NCBI GenBank assembly: GCA_965219305.1
Contig: OZ244725.1
Coordinates: forward strand, 1-64,000
From: DATHTS01 sp965219305
GTDB lineage: Bacteria; Acidobacteriota; Blastocatellia; Pyrinomonadales; Pyrinomonadaceae
Direction: 5' to 3'
Length of the DNA stretch: 64,000 bases
Made by a program: the position numbers and the translations under genes
The notes under the pieces: generated by a model
Seen by the model: only the letters and a program-made list of their open reading frames with translations
What the model was told of the DNA's origin: nothing
Database searches by the model: none
Part shown: positions 8,009 through 17,149 of the stretch, piece after piece
Position numbering within the stretch: the first letter of the stretch is position 1
Layout: each line of letters begins with the position of its first letter

Positions 8009-10471
8009 TTGAAACATAAAATTAAAATCGGCAGAATAATAAATTCTGCATTTCTGGTTTTTGCATTATTAATGGGCGCAATAAATGCAAAAACTCCGGT
8101 TTATCCGTTGATGGATAAGACAAATGATAAGTTAGTTTTCGCTCCGGCGGCGTGTCCGGGCGCGGGATTGCTCATATCGGAAATTTACACGAATCCGAGC
8201 GGCAATGATTCGCCGTTCGAATTTGTCGAACTTCGCGCCACGCGGACAATAAATTTTGCGACAACGCCGCACAGCATCGTCTTTGTAGATAACGGTTCGG
8301 CAAACGCTAACGGTTGGATTAAAGGCGGCGGAACTACTTACGGTTTTAATATCACGACCGGAACAGTCAACGCTGGCGATGTCGTTTACGTCGGCGGTTC
8401 GTCAATGATTGCGACGGGACAGCGTCTGCGGCAGATCAGCACGGGAACTACGAACGGCGATGGTTTCGGTAATGCTAATAGCGGCGGCGTTCTCGGCAAC
8501 GGCGGAGCAAATGCGGATGCCATCGGCGTGTTCAGCGTCGCGGTCGGCGGCATTACGAATTCGACCGTTCCGGTTGATGCGGTCTTTTTCGGTACGGGAA
8601 TCGGAAATGCGTTTTTCACGACGACCAGCGGTTATCAACTTCCTGTAAATGATCTCTATCCCGGCGGAAAAGTGCAGACAAACAGTTTTGTCGCGCCCGA
8701 TCCCGCCGCTAATGAATTTATCGTCGCTTCCGGCACGTTCAGTACGGCGACGTGCGATTTTTCGACTCCCAGAACTTTCATCAAATCCACGATTTTCAGC
8801 GACGGGGTTTCGTCCGTCTCTCTAGCCGCCGCGAACGCGCCGACCATCAACGAAAACACAGCTTCGCCGTTTATCAATCTTCCGGCAAACGGCGCGGGAT
8901 TTTTAAGCGGCGCGATCGGCGATCCGACCGATCCGGGAAAAACCGCCGGAATTGATTTCACGCTCGCCGATCCCGATACGCCCGCCGCCAATTTGACCGT
9001 TACGGCGACGAGCAGTAATCAGACGGTCGTGCCGAACGGGAATTTAGTTTTTACGGGCAGCGGCGCAAACAGAAATTTGAAAATAACGCCCGCAGGCGCA
9101 GGATTTGCCGTCATCAGTGTAACAGTCAGCGACGGAACTTCGACGACGAATTATGTCGTCTATTACGCGGCTTCGGCGGCTTCGGCGACTGCGGCGGCGA
9201 CGGTTTTTCACACCGGAAAATCCGACGCTTCGACGGCGATCGCAGTTGACGCTAATTATATGTTTGTCGCCGACGACGAAAATCAGGGAATTCGTCTATA
9301 CGACCGCAAAAATTCGGGTTTGCCGACGGCGACTTTCGACTTTACGGCAAATCTCGGTTTGACCGACATCAATGGCGGCGTTCCGCGCGAAGTTGACATC
9401 GAAGCGTCGGCGCAAAACGGCAACCGGATTTACTGGCTCGGTTCACACAGTAACGCGGCGGCGGGAGAAAGTCGCCCGAATCGTTCGCGGCTTTTCGCCA
9501 CCGATATTTCCGGCTCGGGCGTGAATTCAATTTTGAGTTACGTCGGGCGTTACGACAATTTGAAAACCGATCTGATAAATTGGGACACGAATAATTTGCA
9601 CGGTCTCGGCGCAAATTATTTCGGTCTGGCGGCGAGCGCGGCGGTCGGCGTAATTCCCGAAGCGGCGAACGGCAGCGGTTTTAACATCGAAGGAATGGTG
9701 TTCGCGCCCGATAATTCGACGGGTTATGTCGCATTTCGTGCGCCGATCGTTCCGGCGGCAAACCGCACGAAAGCGTTGATCGTTCCGGTAACGAATATCG
9801 CGGCGTTGGTTACGGGAAACCCGACAGCGGGAGCGGCGGCGTTCGGTGCGCCGATTCAACTCGATCTCGGCGGTTTGGGCATTCGTGAAATTAAAAAGAA
9901 CGCGGCGAACGAATATTTGATTATCGCCGGTTCATCGTCGGACGCGGGAATTTTCCGCATCTATGCGTGGACGGGAAATCAGGCTGATGCGCCCGTTCAG
10001 CGAACTGCCGATCTGAGCGGACTAAATCCCGAAGGCATCGTCGAAGTGCCGAACGGTTTGAACAATTTCGCACCGTCAGCGGCGGTTTCGGTGCAGTTTG
10101 TCAGCGATAACGGCGATACGGTTTATTACGGAAACGGCGTTGCCGCCAAAGATTTGGCAAACGACGAATTCAAAAAATTCCGCAGTGATTTCCGCGTCGT
10201 CGGACTCGCTCCGACAGCCGCAGGCGTTTCCATCGGCGGGCGCGTTATGACCGGGCAATACGGTCTGATGAACGCGGCGGTTTATTTGACAGACTCGAAC
10301 GGCGAAACTCGAACGGCGCACACGAGTTTGGGCGGTAATTTCCGGTTCGACGATGTTGCGGCGGGCGAAACTTATACGATCATCGTCGTTTCAAGACGTT
10401 ATCTGTTTCAGCCGCAGGTCGTTCCGGTATTTCAGGATTTGACGGGTTTGACTTTCTACGCCGAACCGTAA
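8009..10471 (+). CDS. large secreted protein: lamin-tail-like, DUF3616 and carboxypeptidase-regulatory-like domains
   Basis: The 820-aa protein has a signal peptide (residues about 10-27). A lamin-tail-like segment follows (LLISEIYTNPSG ... FEFVELR, about 50-250), with an Ig-like beta segment ahead of residue 400. A DUF3616-type propeller region spans about 400-700 (VFHTGKSDASTAIAVD, FNIEGMVFAP, NPEGIVEVPNG). The protein ends in a carboxypeptidase-regulatory-like domain (VSIGGRVMTGQYGLMNA ... GGNFRFDDVAAGETY). No catalytic residues were recognised, so an extracellular or cell-surface adhesive or structural role is only a guess. Translation appears to start at TTG 8009, because GGCAGGGG at about 7994-8001 is correctly spaced. 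A strong terminator follows. Confidence 0.78.
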   Translation: MKHKIKIGRIINSAFLVFALLMGAINAKTPVYPLMDKTNDKLVFAPAACPGAGLLISEIYTNPSGNDSPFEFVELRATRTINFATTPHSIVFVDNGSANANGWIKGGGTTYGFNITTGTVNAGDVVYVGGSSMIATGQRLRQISTGTTNGDGFGNANSGGVLGNGGANADAIGVFSVAVGGITNSTVPVDAVFFGTGIGNAFFTTTSGYQLPVNDLYPGGKVQTNSFVAPDPAANEFIVASGTFSTATCDFSTPRTFIKSTIFSDGVSSVSLAAANAPTINENTASPFINLPANGAGFLSGAIGDPTDPGKTAGIDFTLADPDTPAANLTVTATSSNQTVVPNGNLVFTGSGANRNLKITPAGAGFAVISVTVSDGTSTTNYVVYYAASAASATAAATVFHTGKSDASTAIAVDANYMFVADDENQGIRLYDRKNSGLPTATFDFTANLGLTDINGGVPREVDIEASAQNGNRIYWLGSHSNAAAGESRPNRSRLFATDISGSGVNSILSYVGRYDNLKTDLINWDTNNLHGLGANYFGLAASAAVGVIPEAANGSGFNIEGMVFAPDNSTGYVAFRAPIVPAANRTKALIVPVTNIAALVTGNPTAGAAAFGAPIQLDLGGLGIREIKKNAANEYLIIAGSSSDAGIFRIYAWTGNQADAPVQRTADLSGLNPEGIVEVPNGLNNFAPSAAVSVQFVSDNGDTVYYGNGVAAKDLANDEFKKFRSDFRVVGLAPTAAGVSIGGRVMTGQYGLMNAAVYLTDSNGETRTAHTSLGGNFRFDDVAAGETYTIIVVSRRYLFQPQVVPVFQDLTGLTFYAEP

Positions 10472-10497
10472 AGTGCCGATATGCTTTGCGGATAACG

Positions 10498-10547
10498 AAA
10501 AAGGCGGTTGACGAATGCGATTTTTTCGCCGGTCAACCGCCTTTTTT
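10498..10547 (+). terminator. strong hairpin terminator
   Basis: AAGGCGGTTGAC at 10501-10512 pairs exactly with GTCAACCGCCTT at 10532-10543 and is followed by a T run. It ends the gene at 8009. It also shows that the exonuclease open frame, which extends back to 10515, cannot truly start there. Confidence 0.9.
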
Positions 10548-10613
10548 GCGTGTTTGAGTTCGGGAAAATTTATCTGCCTTGCCGGTTTTTTACAAAACGG
10601 CAAAGACTGTAAA

Positions 10614-11198
10614 ATGAATTGGCAAAAGATGAATTTGATCGTAAGAAACAACAGCGACATCGAAACGGCATTCGAGCGTCTTTCAAAAGCCGAAACTCTC
10701 GGCTGTGACACGGAAACATCGTCGCTGTCGGCGCGCAACGGGAAAATCTTCAGCGTCCAATTTTCCGACGGCGATTTAAATGTTCTCGTCCCGCTTTCCG
10801 AAGGCGTTCCGATGGGAAAACTCGCGGAAATTTTATCGAACGAAAACATCGTCAAGATATTTCACAACGCGCGTTTCGATCTTGATTTTCTAAAAGCGGG
10901 CGGTTTTCGCACGAATAATTTTTACTGCACGATGATCGCCGAAAAAGTCCTCACAAAAGGCGCGAATCAATCGGTTTCACTAGCCGAAACGCTTTACAGA
11001 TATTTCGCCGTTGATCTCGATAAATCGCAGCGCAGTAAATTTAACAAGTATTGGAACGGCATCTGGACAAAAGATTTAACTGATTACGCGCTCGCCGATG
11101 TCGTGTATTTGCCGGAATTAATGCGCGAACAGAAATTGTGGATGGAAAGATTGGATTTAACGGGAGATTTTGAATTGCAGATGCGGAAGATTTTGTAA
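10614..11198 (+). CDS. RNase D-like / DEDD 3'-5' exonuclease
   Basis: DEDDy-type 3'-5' exonuclease, like RNase D or the DNA polymerase I proofreading domain. The motifs are GCDTETSS (ExoI, D and E), KIFHNARFDLDFL (ExoII) and YALADVVYLPEL (ExoIII, Y-x3-D), all metal-binding positions present. There is no HRDC domain, so it is shorter (about 194 aa) than RNase D. The open frame begins at 10515 inside the preceding terminator; ATG 10614 (or 10629) is therefore the start. Nucleic-acid substrate unknown. Confidence 0.82.
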   Translation: MNWQKMNLIVRNNSDIETAFERLSKAETLGCDTETSSLSARNGKIFSVQFSDGDLNVLVPLSEGVPMGKLAEILSNENIVKIFHNARFDLDFLKAGGFRTNNFYCTMIAEKVLTKGANQSVSLAETLYRYFAVDLDKSQRSKFNKYWNGIWTKDLTDYALADVVYLPELMREQKLWMERLDLTGDFELQMRKIL

Positions 11199-11206
11199 AA
11201 AGATTA

Positions 11207-11293
11207 TTGCCCACGAAATACACGAAAATAACGAAAAAAAGATTTTTTAAATTTGTTATTTTTTTTCGTCTTTTTAGTATATTTCGTGGGCAA
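11207..11293. repeat. family-A palindrome (GCCCACGAAATACACGAAA type)
   Basis: TTGCCCACGAAATACACGAAA and its inverse at the far end form a long stem around an AT-rich loop. Arms are built from a roughly 9-nt motif (ACGAAAnnn). It lies between the convergent exonuclease and yceH genes and could also terminate both. One of eight copies in the window. Confidence 0.8.
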
Positions 11294-11304
11294 AAATTCT
11301 TAAT

Positions 11305-11961
11305 TTATTCAAACTGTTTCTTAAATTCTTCAAACGCTTCTTTGAAAGTCGCCAATTCTTCCTTCAAATTCTCGATTTCCGTTTCGAGATTTGAAATTCG
11401 CTCGCTGTTTGGGCTTGAACCGGAAGACGAACTTTGAAAATTCGCGGCGACTGCTTCCATATCAACTTCGCCCGTCAACAACTGCATAAAACGCGAATCT
11501 TTCTGTCCGGGCAGACGCTCCAATTTAACGACAACCGGATCGTCGCGCTTCGCCAGATCGCTGAGAGTTTCGTCAACTTCTTCCAGATTTGAAAATTCAA
11601 ACAGCCGTTTACTGCGTTCTTTCAATTCGCCCAAAGTTTGCGCCCCGCGAAGCATCAGCACGGCGGCAAGCGCGGTTTCCTGCGGCGTGAGTTCGTAATA
11701 ACTCGGCAGCATATGTTTATATTTCGCCACGCGCGACGAACTGCCGTAAAAAACATAGACGAGATTTTTATCGCGCAGTCTTTCCAGAGATTTTTCGACC
11801 GACGATTCATCATATTCGACGACCGGATCGCGGTTCGATTTCTGATTACACGCATTAACAAGCGCGTTCAACGTCAGCGGATAATAATCCGGCGTGGTCA
11901 ATTCCTTCTCGACCAGACAGCCGATGATTCTGGCTTCCATTTCGGTTAATTCGGTTAGCAT
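11305..11961 (-). CDS. yceH: YceH family protein (DUF480)
   Basis: The 218-aa product matches YceH: two winged-helix domains with the hallmark start EARIIGCLVEKELTTPDYYPL and TLNALVNACNQKSNRDPV, then LRGAQTLGELKERSKRL in the second domain. A C-terminal coiled-coil tail (LETEIENLKEELATFKEAF) follows. The biochemical role of YceH is not established. It is convergent with the exonuclease gene; a family-B palindrome separates it from the next gene. Confidence 0.9.
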   Translation of the reverse strand: MLTELTEMEARIIGCLVEKELTTPDYYPLTLNALVNACNQKSNRDPVVEYDESSVEKSLERLRDKNLVYVFYGSSSRVAKYKHMLPSYYELTPQETALAAVLMLRGAQTLGELKERSKRLFEFSNLEEVDETLSDLAKRDDPVVVKLERLPGQKDSRFMQLLTGEVDMEAVAANFQSSSSGSSPNSERISNLETEIENLKEELATFKEAFEEFKKQFE

Positions 11962-11967
11962 AATTTA

Positions 11968-12044
11968 GGAGCGCGGACAGCCTTGTCCGCGCGTGTTTAT
12001 TTAAAGTTCGTTATTCAAACACGCGGACAGGCTGTCCGCGCTCC
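11968..12044. repeat. family-B palindrome (GGAGCGCGGACAGCC)
   Basis: GGAGCGCGGACAGCC at 11968 and GGCTGTCCGCGCTCC ending at 12044 are perfect inverted copies. An inner repeat of the same words (TTGTCCGCGCGTGT / ACACGCGGACAG) makes a nested stem. A second copy is at 37220-37305. Confidence 0.85.
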
Positions 12045-12049
12045 GGCTT

Positions 12050-12520
12050 TTACCAGCGATGATAAGCCGGATGACCTTCTTTGACGATGACGAACAAACC
12101 TTTGCACGTCGCGCAGACTTTGTCGTTGGCGATCAATTCCGCTTCGACGGTCGCGCGGTCGTCGGTTGATTCGACGACGCGGGATTTTAAATAAATCGTC
12201 GCATCCGAAGGTGTCGGGCGCAGTAATTTGATCGAATAATTCGCCGTCACGGTGCAGTCGGGTTCCGTTTTGCCGAGTTTTTTCATTAAAAAATGCGCCG
12301 CCGTCCAATTTGAATGGCAATCGAGGAGTGCGCCGATAATTCCGCCGTTGAGCATTCCGGGAAACGCCTGATGATGTTCTTCGGCGTGAAATTCTGCTGA
12401 ATATTCGTTGTCGCCGGATTCAAAACTTCTGATTCGCAAACCTTTCCCGTTCGTCACGCCGCAGCCGAAACAAACTCCGTTCGGTGCATAAGTTTCTTGT
12501 AGTGATTTTTCGTCGTTCAT
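12050..12520 (-). CDS. PaaI-type hotdog thioesterase
   Basis: The 156-aa protein has a single hotdog fold of the PaaI/acyl-CoA thioesterase superfamily. NGVCFGCGVTNGKGL at the start and FPGMLNGGIIGALLDCHSNW near residue 55-75 contain the helix that carries the catalytic region. The expected role is hydrolysis of an acyl-CoA thioester in the cytoplasm; substrate unknown. It could share a promoter with yceH downstream, although a palindrome lies between them. Confidence 0.8.
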   Translation of the reverse strand: MNDEKSLQETYAPNGVCFGCGVTNGKGLRIRSFESGDNEYSAEFHAEEHHQAFPGMLNGGIIGALLDCHSNWTAAHFLMKKLGKTEPDCTVTANYSIKLLRPTPSDATIYLKSRVVESTDDRATVEAELIANDKVCATCKGLFVIVKEGHPAYHRW

Positions 12521-12584
12521 AGCAATGCAGCTTTAGATTATCATAAACATTTTTGAATTCAGAATTTATTAAGCAGAAGAATAT

Positions 12585-12724
12585 TTGCCCGCGAAAGTGC
12601 GCGAAAAAGCGCGAAAAAAAGAAAGAGAAATTACGGAAAAGATAAAATGAAAACCTCATATTTAGATTCTAATTTTGTTTTAAAATTCTTTTTTTCGCGT
12701 CTTTTCGCGCACTTTCGCGGGCAA
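12585..12724. repeat. family-A palindrome
   Basis: TTGCCCGCGAAAGTGCGCGA at 12585 and its inverse ending at 12724 flank an AT-rich centre of about 80 bp. It occupies most of the gap upstream of the E1 gene; the remaining 137 bp before 12862 contain an AGGA ribosome binding site but no clear promoter. Confidence 0.85.
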
Positions 12725-12861
12725 AAAAACAACTCGCATAATTGGTGCTTCAATTGAAAAACAAACTGAAAAAATTGTGAAATTGCTCACTTTCGGTATC
12801 AATGATATTTTATAGATAACTATTTATACAAAAATCATATTTATTACAGGAAATTATAAGA

Positions 12862-15222
12862 ATGGCAACTGCAACGAAGAAGACTGAAAATACAAAAAGC
12901 AATAATAATAAAACTACAACGGCGGCGAAGACTAAAAACACGAAAACCGCAAACGCGAAAGCCGACGACGCAAAAACGAAAACCGTGAAAACGTCGCAAG
13001 CAGACGGAACGGAAAACGCGACGAAAACTCAGGAAACCGCGAAATCAACCGCACCGAAAGCGGCGGCGAAAAGTACGGCGAAGAAAACACCTGCGAAGAA
13101 AGCTCCGGCGAAAAAGACGGCAAAGAAAAGTTACAAAGGTTTGGACACGAAGACTTTGATCGGAATTTACCGCACGATGTATATGTCGCGGCGGATTGAC
13201 GATAAGGAAATTCAGTTAAAGGGACAAAATAAAATATTTTTCCAGATTTCCGGCGCGGGACACGAAGCGGCGTTGGTCGGCGCGGGATTGGCGATGAAGC
13301 CGAAATATGACTGGTTTTTCCCGTATTACCGCGACCGCGCGTTGATGCTTCAGATCGGAATGACGGCGGAAGAGATGCTTTTTTCGGCGGTCGGCGCGGA
13401 AGCTGATCCGAATTCGCACGGGCGGCAGATGCCTTCGCATTGGGGACACAAAGATTTAAATGTTCCGTCGCAATCAAGCTGCACGGGAACGCAGGCTTTG
13501 CACGCAGTCGGCGCGGCGGAAGCAAGCTATCGCGCTTCATTGGTTGATGAATTGAAAGATGTCGTTACCGATTTCAAAGGCGATGAAGTCGTCTATATGT
13601 CGGTCGGCGACGGCACGACGAGCGAGGGCGAATGGTGGGAAGCGTTAAATACGGCATCGAATTTGAAATTGCCCGTGATCTTCTGCGTTGAAGACAACGG
13701 TTACGCGATTTCGGTTCCAGTCGAAGTCGGCACGGCGGGCGGCGATATTTCAAAATTGGTCGCCGGTTTTCCCGATCTTTATATTCAAAAATGCGACGGT
13801 TGCGATCCGCTCGATTCTTATGAAACATTCAAACGCGCCGTCGAATACTGCCGCGAACGAAAAGGTCCGGCGTTCGTTCACGCGAAAGTTATTCGTCCTT
13901 ATTCGCACTCGCTGTCGGACGATGAAAAGTTATACCGCACGGTAGAAGAACGCGAACAAGAAGCGCAGATTGATCCGATTCGCACGTTCGGCGAATTTTT
14001 GATGACCGAGGGAATCATCTCGTCGGAAGACTTGGAAAAACTCCGCAAGGAAGTTGATAAAGAAGTCAACGACGCGGCGGATATTGCGATCACCACGCCG
14101 CAGCCGTCGGGCGAAACTGCTCTGAGAAATGTTTATTCGCCGGACGTTGATCCGACTTCAAACGATTTTGACACCGAAGACGCGGCGGAGCTTTCGGGAA
14201 ATCCGGGAACGATGGTTGACTTGATCAACCGCTGTCTGCACGAGGAAATGGAACGCGATCCCGCGATCGTGATTTTCGGCGAAGATGTCGCCGACGTTTC
14301 GCGTGAAGAACTGCTCGAAGAAGTCAAAGGCAAAGGCGGCGTGTTCAAAGTTACGGCGAATTTGCAAAGAGAATTCGGTTCGGCGCGTGTCTTTAATTCG
14401 CCGCTTGCCGAAGCAAATATCATCGGTCGCGCCGTCGGAATGTCTCTGCGCGGTTTGAAACCCGTCGTCGAGATTCAGTTTTTCGATTACATTTTCCCGG
14501 CGTTTCACCAGATCAGAAACGAAGTCGCCGTTACGCGTTGGAGAAGCGACGGCGACACGAAATGCCCGATGGTGATGCGCGTGCCGGTCGGCGGTTACTT
14601 AAAAGGCGGCGCGGTTTATCACTCGCAATCCGGCACGACTTTGTTCGCGCACACGCCCGGACTTCGCATCGCTTACCCGTCAACCGCGCTCGACGCGAAC
14701 GGACTTTTGCGGACGGCGATTCGCTGTGACGATCCGGTTTTATTTCTCGAACACAAACATCTTTACCGGCAGATTTACAACAAATCGGAATATCCGGGCA
14801 AAGATTTTATGATCCCGTTCGGCAAAGCGAAAACCGTCCGCGAAGGAAGCGACGTAACAATCGTAACTTTCGGCGCGCTCGTTCACCGTTCAAATGAAGC
14901 CGCCAAACGTCTGGAAAAAGACGGCGTTTCGGTCGAAATTATTGATCTGCGAACGCTCGTGCCGTACGATTGGGACGCGATCGAAGAATCCGTGAAAAAG
15001 ACCAATCGCGTCATCATCGCGCACGAAGATTCGCTGTCATACGGCTACGGCGCGGAAATCGCGGCGCGTGTCGCGGACGAACTCTTCGAATATCTCGACG
15101 CGCCCGTGCGAAGACTCGGTGCGACCGATACTTTCGTCGGTTATGCCCCGCAACTCGAAGATTTCATCTTGCCGCAGGTTGATGATGTCGAAATGGCGTT
15201 AAGAGATTTAATGAAATACTAA
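12862..15222 (+). CDS. fused E1 alpha/beta 2-oxo acid dehydrogenase with lysine/alanine-rich N-terminal tail
   Basis: Thiamine-diphosphate-dependent E1 component that decarboxylates a 2-oxo acid (branched-chain or pyruvate) and passes the acyl group to E2. The alpha half (about 90-420) carries the ThDP motif GDGTTSEGEWWEALN ... VEDNGYAIS. The beta half (about 450-786) has VIFGEDVADVSREELLEE and IIDLRTLVPYDW, with both halves in one chain as in several Bacteroidota and Acidobacteriota. The first 90 residues are almost only K, A, T and N with AKKTPAKKAPAKK-like repeats, resembling a histone H1 tail. No E2/E3 genes are near. A degenerate second copy of the 3' end lies at 16283-16434. Confidence 0.88.
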   Translation: MATATKKTENTKSNNNKTTTAAKTKNTKTANAKADDAKTKTVKTSQADGTENATKTQETAKSTAPKAAAKSTAKKTPAKKAPAKKTAKKSYKGLDTKTLIGIYRTMYMSRRIDDKEIQLKGQNKIFFQISGAGHEAALVGAGLAMKPKYDWFFPYYRDRALMLQIGMTAEEMLFSAVGAEADPNSHGRQMPSHWGHKDLNVPSQSSCTGTQALHAVGAAEASYRASLVDELKDVVTDFKGDEVVYMSVGDGTTSEGEWWEALNTASNLKLPVIFCVEDNGYAISVPVEVGTAGGDISKLVAGFPDLYIQKCDGCDPLDSYETFKRAVEYCRERKGPAFVHAKVIRPYSHSLSDDEKLYRTVEEREQEAQIDPIRTFGEFLMTEGIISSEDLEKLRKEVDKEVNDAADIAITTPQPSGETALRNVYSPDVDPTSNDFDTEDAAELSGNPGTMVDLINRCLHEEMERDPAIVIFGEDVADVSREELLEEVKGKGGVFKVTANLQREFGSARVFNSPLAEANIIGRAVGMSLRGLKPVVEIQFFDYIFPAFHQIRNEVAVTRWRSDGDTKCPMVMRVPVGGYLKGGAVYHSQSGTTLFAHTPGLRIAYPSTALDANGLLRTAIRCDDPVLFLEHKHLYRQIYNKSEYPGKDFMIPFGKAKTVREGSDVTIVTFGALVHRSNEAAKRLEKDGVSVEIIDLRTLVPYDWDAIEESVKKTNRVIIAHEDSLSYGYGAEIAARVADELFEYLDAPVRRLGATDTFVGYAPQLEDFILPQVDDVEMALRDLMKY

Positions 15223-15362
15223 GAAGCTAGTTTGAAAACTCAAAATTTAGCCCACGAAACACACGAAATTAACGAAAAGATTAATATTTTTGATTTATTT
15301 TCCATTTTTTCGTCTGTTTCGTATATTTCGTGGGCGGAAAAAATAGTTTTCAAATAGCTTCT
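15222..15362. repeat. family-A palindrome with extra outer arms
   Basis: Inner arms GCCCACGAAACACACGAAA (15250) and its inverse (to 15336) are enclosed by outer arms AGAAGCTAGTTTGAAAACT and AGTTTTCAAATAGCTTCT, which pair with one bulge. It lies directly after the E1 stop. Confidence 0.82.
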
Positions 15363-15380
15363 AAGAGTTTTCTACAAATG

Positions 15381-15417
15381 AAAAAGGTTGAAAACTCAAT
15401 GTTTTTAACCTTTTTTT
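15381..15417. terminator. terminator between convergent E1 and MerR genes
   Basis: AAAAAGGTT and AACCTTTTTTT pair around a 16-18-nt loop, with A and T runs on the two sides, so it may work in both directions. Confidence 0.7.
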
Positions 15418-15423
15418 CTAATT

Positions 15424-16182
15424 TCAATTAGCAGCTTCGGAGATAAAAGTTCTGACTTTATCATCAAAATCTTCATTCCAATTCGTCTGCCAATTTTTCT
15501 CGTCCGAATACATTTTATTCAAGCCGTCACGGATTTCAGCGTCACCGTTTGTAAATTCATTAATCAAAGCGTTCCAGCGACGGACGAAGTTTTGCGCTTT
15601 TTCGTCCGAAGGTTTTACGCTTTCAGCGATTGCCGTTTTGATTTCCGAATATAACTGTCTCCAGTCGTTTGAAACTCTATCCTGTAATTCGGGCGACCAT
15701 ATTTTTTTTAGTTCTTCGATTTTTCCCGGTGCGGTTTCCGAATAATACTTCTTTGTCCAATCCATATTTTGTTTCATATTTATTACCTCGATTATTTTAT
15801 TAAAAGACTCCCAATCGTTCTCGCCGCCGTCTTTAACATTTTTTTCCGCGAGAGAAATCATCGCTTCGAGCGAGAGATTTAATTTATCTCTTTGTTTTTC
15901 GACGAGCTTGCGCTGAAACCGAAGAGTTGCCGCCAGATCGAGTTCGTTTTTATCGAGAATTTCCTTTATTTGTTTGAGCGAAAAACCGACAAATTTTAGA
16001 GTGGAGATTTGCTGTAATCGCGTAAATTCGCTTTCCCCGTAAGTACGAAAACCTTTCCGGTTATAATATTGCGGTTTTAACAGACCGATCTTGTCATAAT
16101 AGTGAAGAGTCCGCACCGTAACACCGGAGATATTTGCAAATTCTTTTATTTGCCAAAATTTATTGTTAAAATCACTCATCAT
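15424..16182 (-). CDS. MerR family regulator with TipAS-like ligand domain
   Basis: Transcription factor of about 252 aa. The N-terminal MerR helix-turn-helix is clear (WQIKEFANISGVTVRTLHYY, DKIGLLKP, RTYGESEFTRLQQI), followed by a dimerisation helix. The C-terminal half (DWTKKYYSETAPGKIEELKK ... SDEKNWQTNW) resembles the TipAS antibiotic-sensing domain. The open frame extends to 16263. The double ATG at 16182/16179 is preferred because GCAGGAAA lies immediately upstream. MerR regulators often act on the divergent neighbour, but here the upstream region has only decayed sequence, so the target is unknown. Confidence 0.83.
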   Translation of the reverse strand: MMSDFNNKFWQIKEFANISGVTVRTLHYYDKIGLLKPQYYNRKGFRTYGESEFTRLQQISTLKFVGFSLKQIKEILDKNELDLAATLRFQRKLVEKQRDKLNLSLEAMISLAEKNVKDGGENDWESFNKIIEVINMKQNMDWTKKYYSETAPGKIEELKKIWSPELQDRVSNDWRQLYSEIKTAIAESVKPSDEKAQNFVRRWNALINEFTNGDAEIRDGLNKMYSDEKNWQTNWNEDFDDKVRTFISEAAN

Positions 16183-16282
16183 TTTCCTGCACATTAATAA
16201 AGTTAAGCTATGACGCTGCGTAATACGCAAGAACAATTGCAATAAATTTCGTGATTTATTCAAATGAATAACAGATTAAAAT

Positions 16283-16434
16283 AGTTGACGAACTTTTCAA
16301 ATATCTCGCTGTCGTCTATTCAATGTTTGGGTACAACTGATACTTTCGTTGGTTATGTGCCGCAGGTCGAAAATTTCATCTAGCCACAGGTTGATGATGT
16401 CGAAGTGGGGTTGCGAGATTTAACGAAATACTAA
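16283..16434 (+). pseudogene. degenerate duplicate of the E1 3' end
   Basis: The sequence aligns with the last ~155 bp of the E1 gene (15064-15222). Shared blocks include GATACTTTCGT, GGTTATG, GTTGATGATGTCGAA and GAGATTTAA-GAAATACTAA, ending at the equivalent stop codon. It has an in-frame TAG and several indels. It is either the remnant of a second E1 gene or a partial duplication that carried the MerR gene between the two copies. Confidence 0.8.
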
Positions 16435-17110
16435 TGTAAAGTAAACGATAAGTAAAAATTAAATTTTCGCTTACCGTCTTATCTTACAGGGCAATTTATA
16501 AGAGAATCTAAATAATATATAACACTCTTTCACTTAGAATTTTTAATTATTGTGCCGTAAAATTCAGAGTTGTTCACCTACTAGTATGCACGACGATCTG
16601 CGGAGCGAATTAATATAGTCAAGATTTATAGCAGAAACTTATCTTTTGCTTCCTCCACTTTTTTATTGAGAAAATTCGGTTGGTAATATGTTACACGCGT
16701 TAAATTAAATCGGCTGTTCGACTTGATAAAAGTTTCCGTGATCGGTTTGGCAGACGGATAGGAGATGTGCGCGAAATTTTTCATTAAGTATATTAAGTAT
16801 AAAAGACGGCAGGAAATATTTTCTGCCGAATAATGTTAGAATTAAATTCAGCAAAATCTAAACGGATTTATGCCGCTTGCCAGTAGAGGAAAAGTGTTTC
16901 GATTACAAAAATAAGAGTTTAGACGAGAAACTATTTAGCCGGATCTCTGAAATCGCAAAAGGCTGCCTGCACTTAGATTGTATGCTTTTTGTCTGGTTCG
17001 AAGTAAAGCAATCGAAGAAAAGCAGGTGATTTATGCTTTCAAATATAATTTGCTTCGGGAGCAAATTCTAATACAGAATAAGTTCTTGCAATAGTTTATG
17101 CTTATGGATA
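16435..17110. other. 676-bp region without a recognisable gene
   Basis: No credible CDS. A small hairpin CGGCAG-GAAATATTTT-CTGCCG lies at 16807-16828. A plus-strand stretch from about 16863 to 17023 stays open for about 50 codons (EKCFDYKNKSLDEKLFSRI) but has no convincing start or family. The sequence looks like decayed coding DNA next to the insertion elements. Confidence 0.4.
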
Positions 17111-17149
17111 ATAAGTAGTTTGCCAAAAATGTATTAAACTATCTGCACT

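Noticed and set aside
10515..10613. N-terminal extension of the exonuclease
   Set aside because: It begins inside the terminator of the previous gene and shows no conserved sequence.
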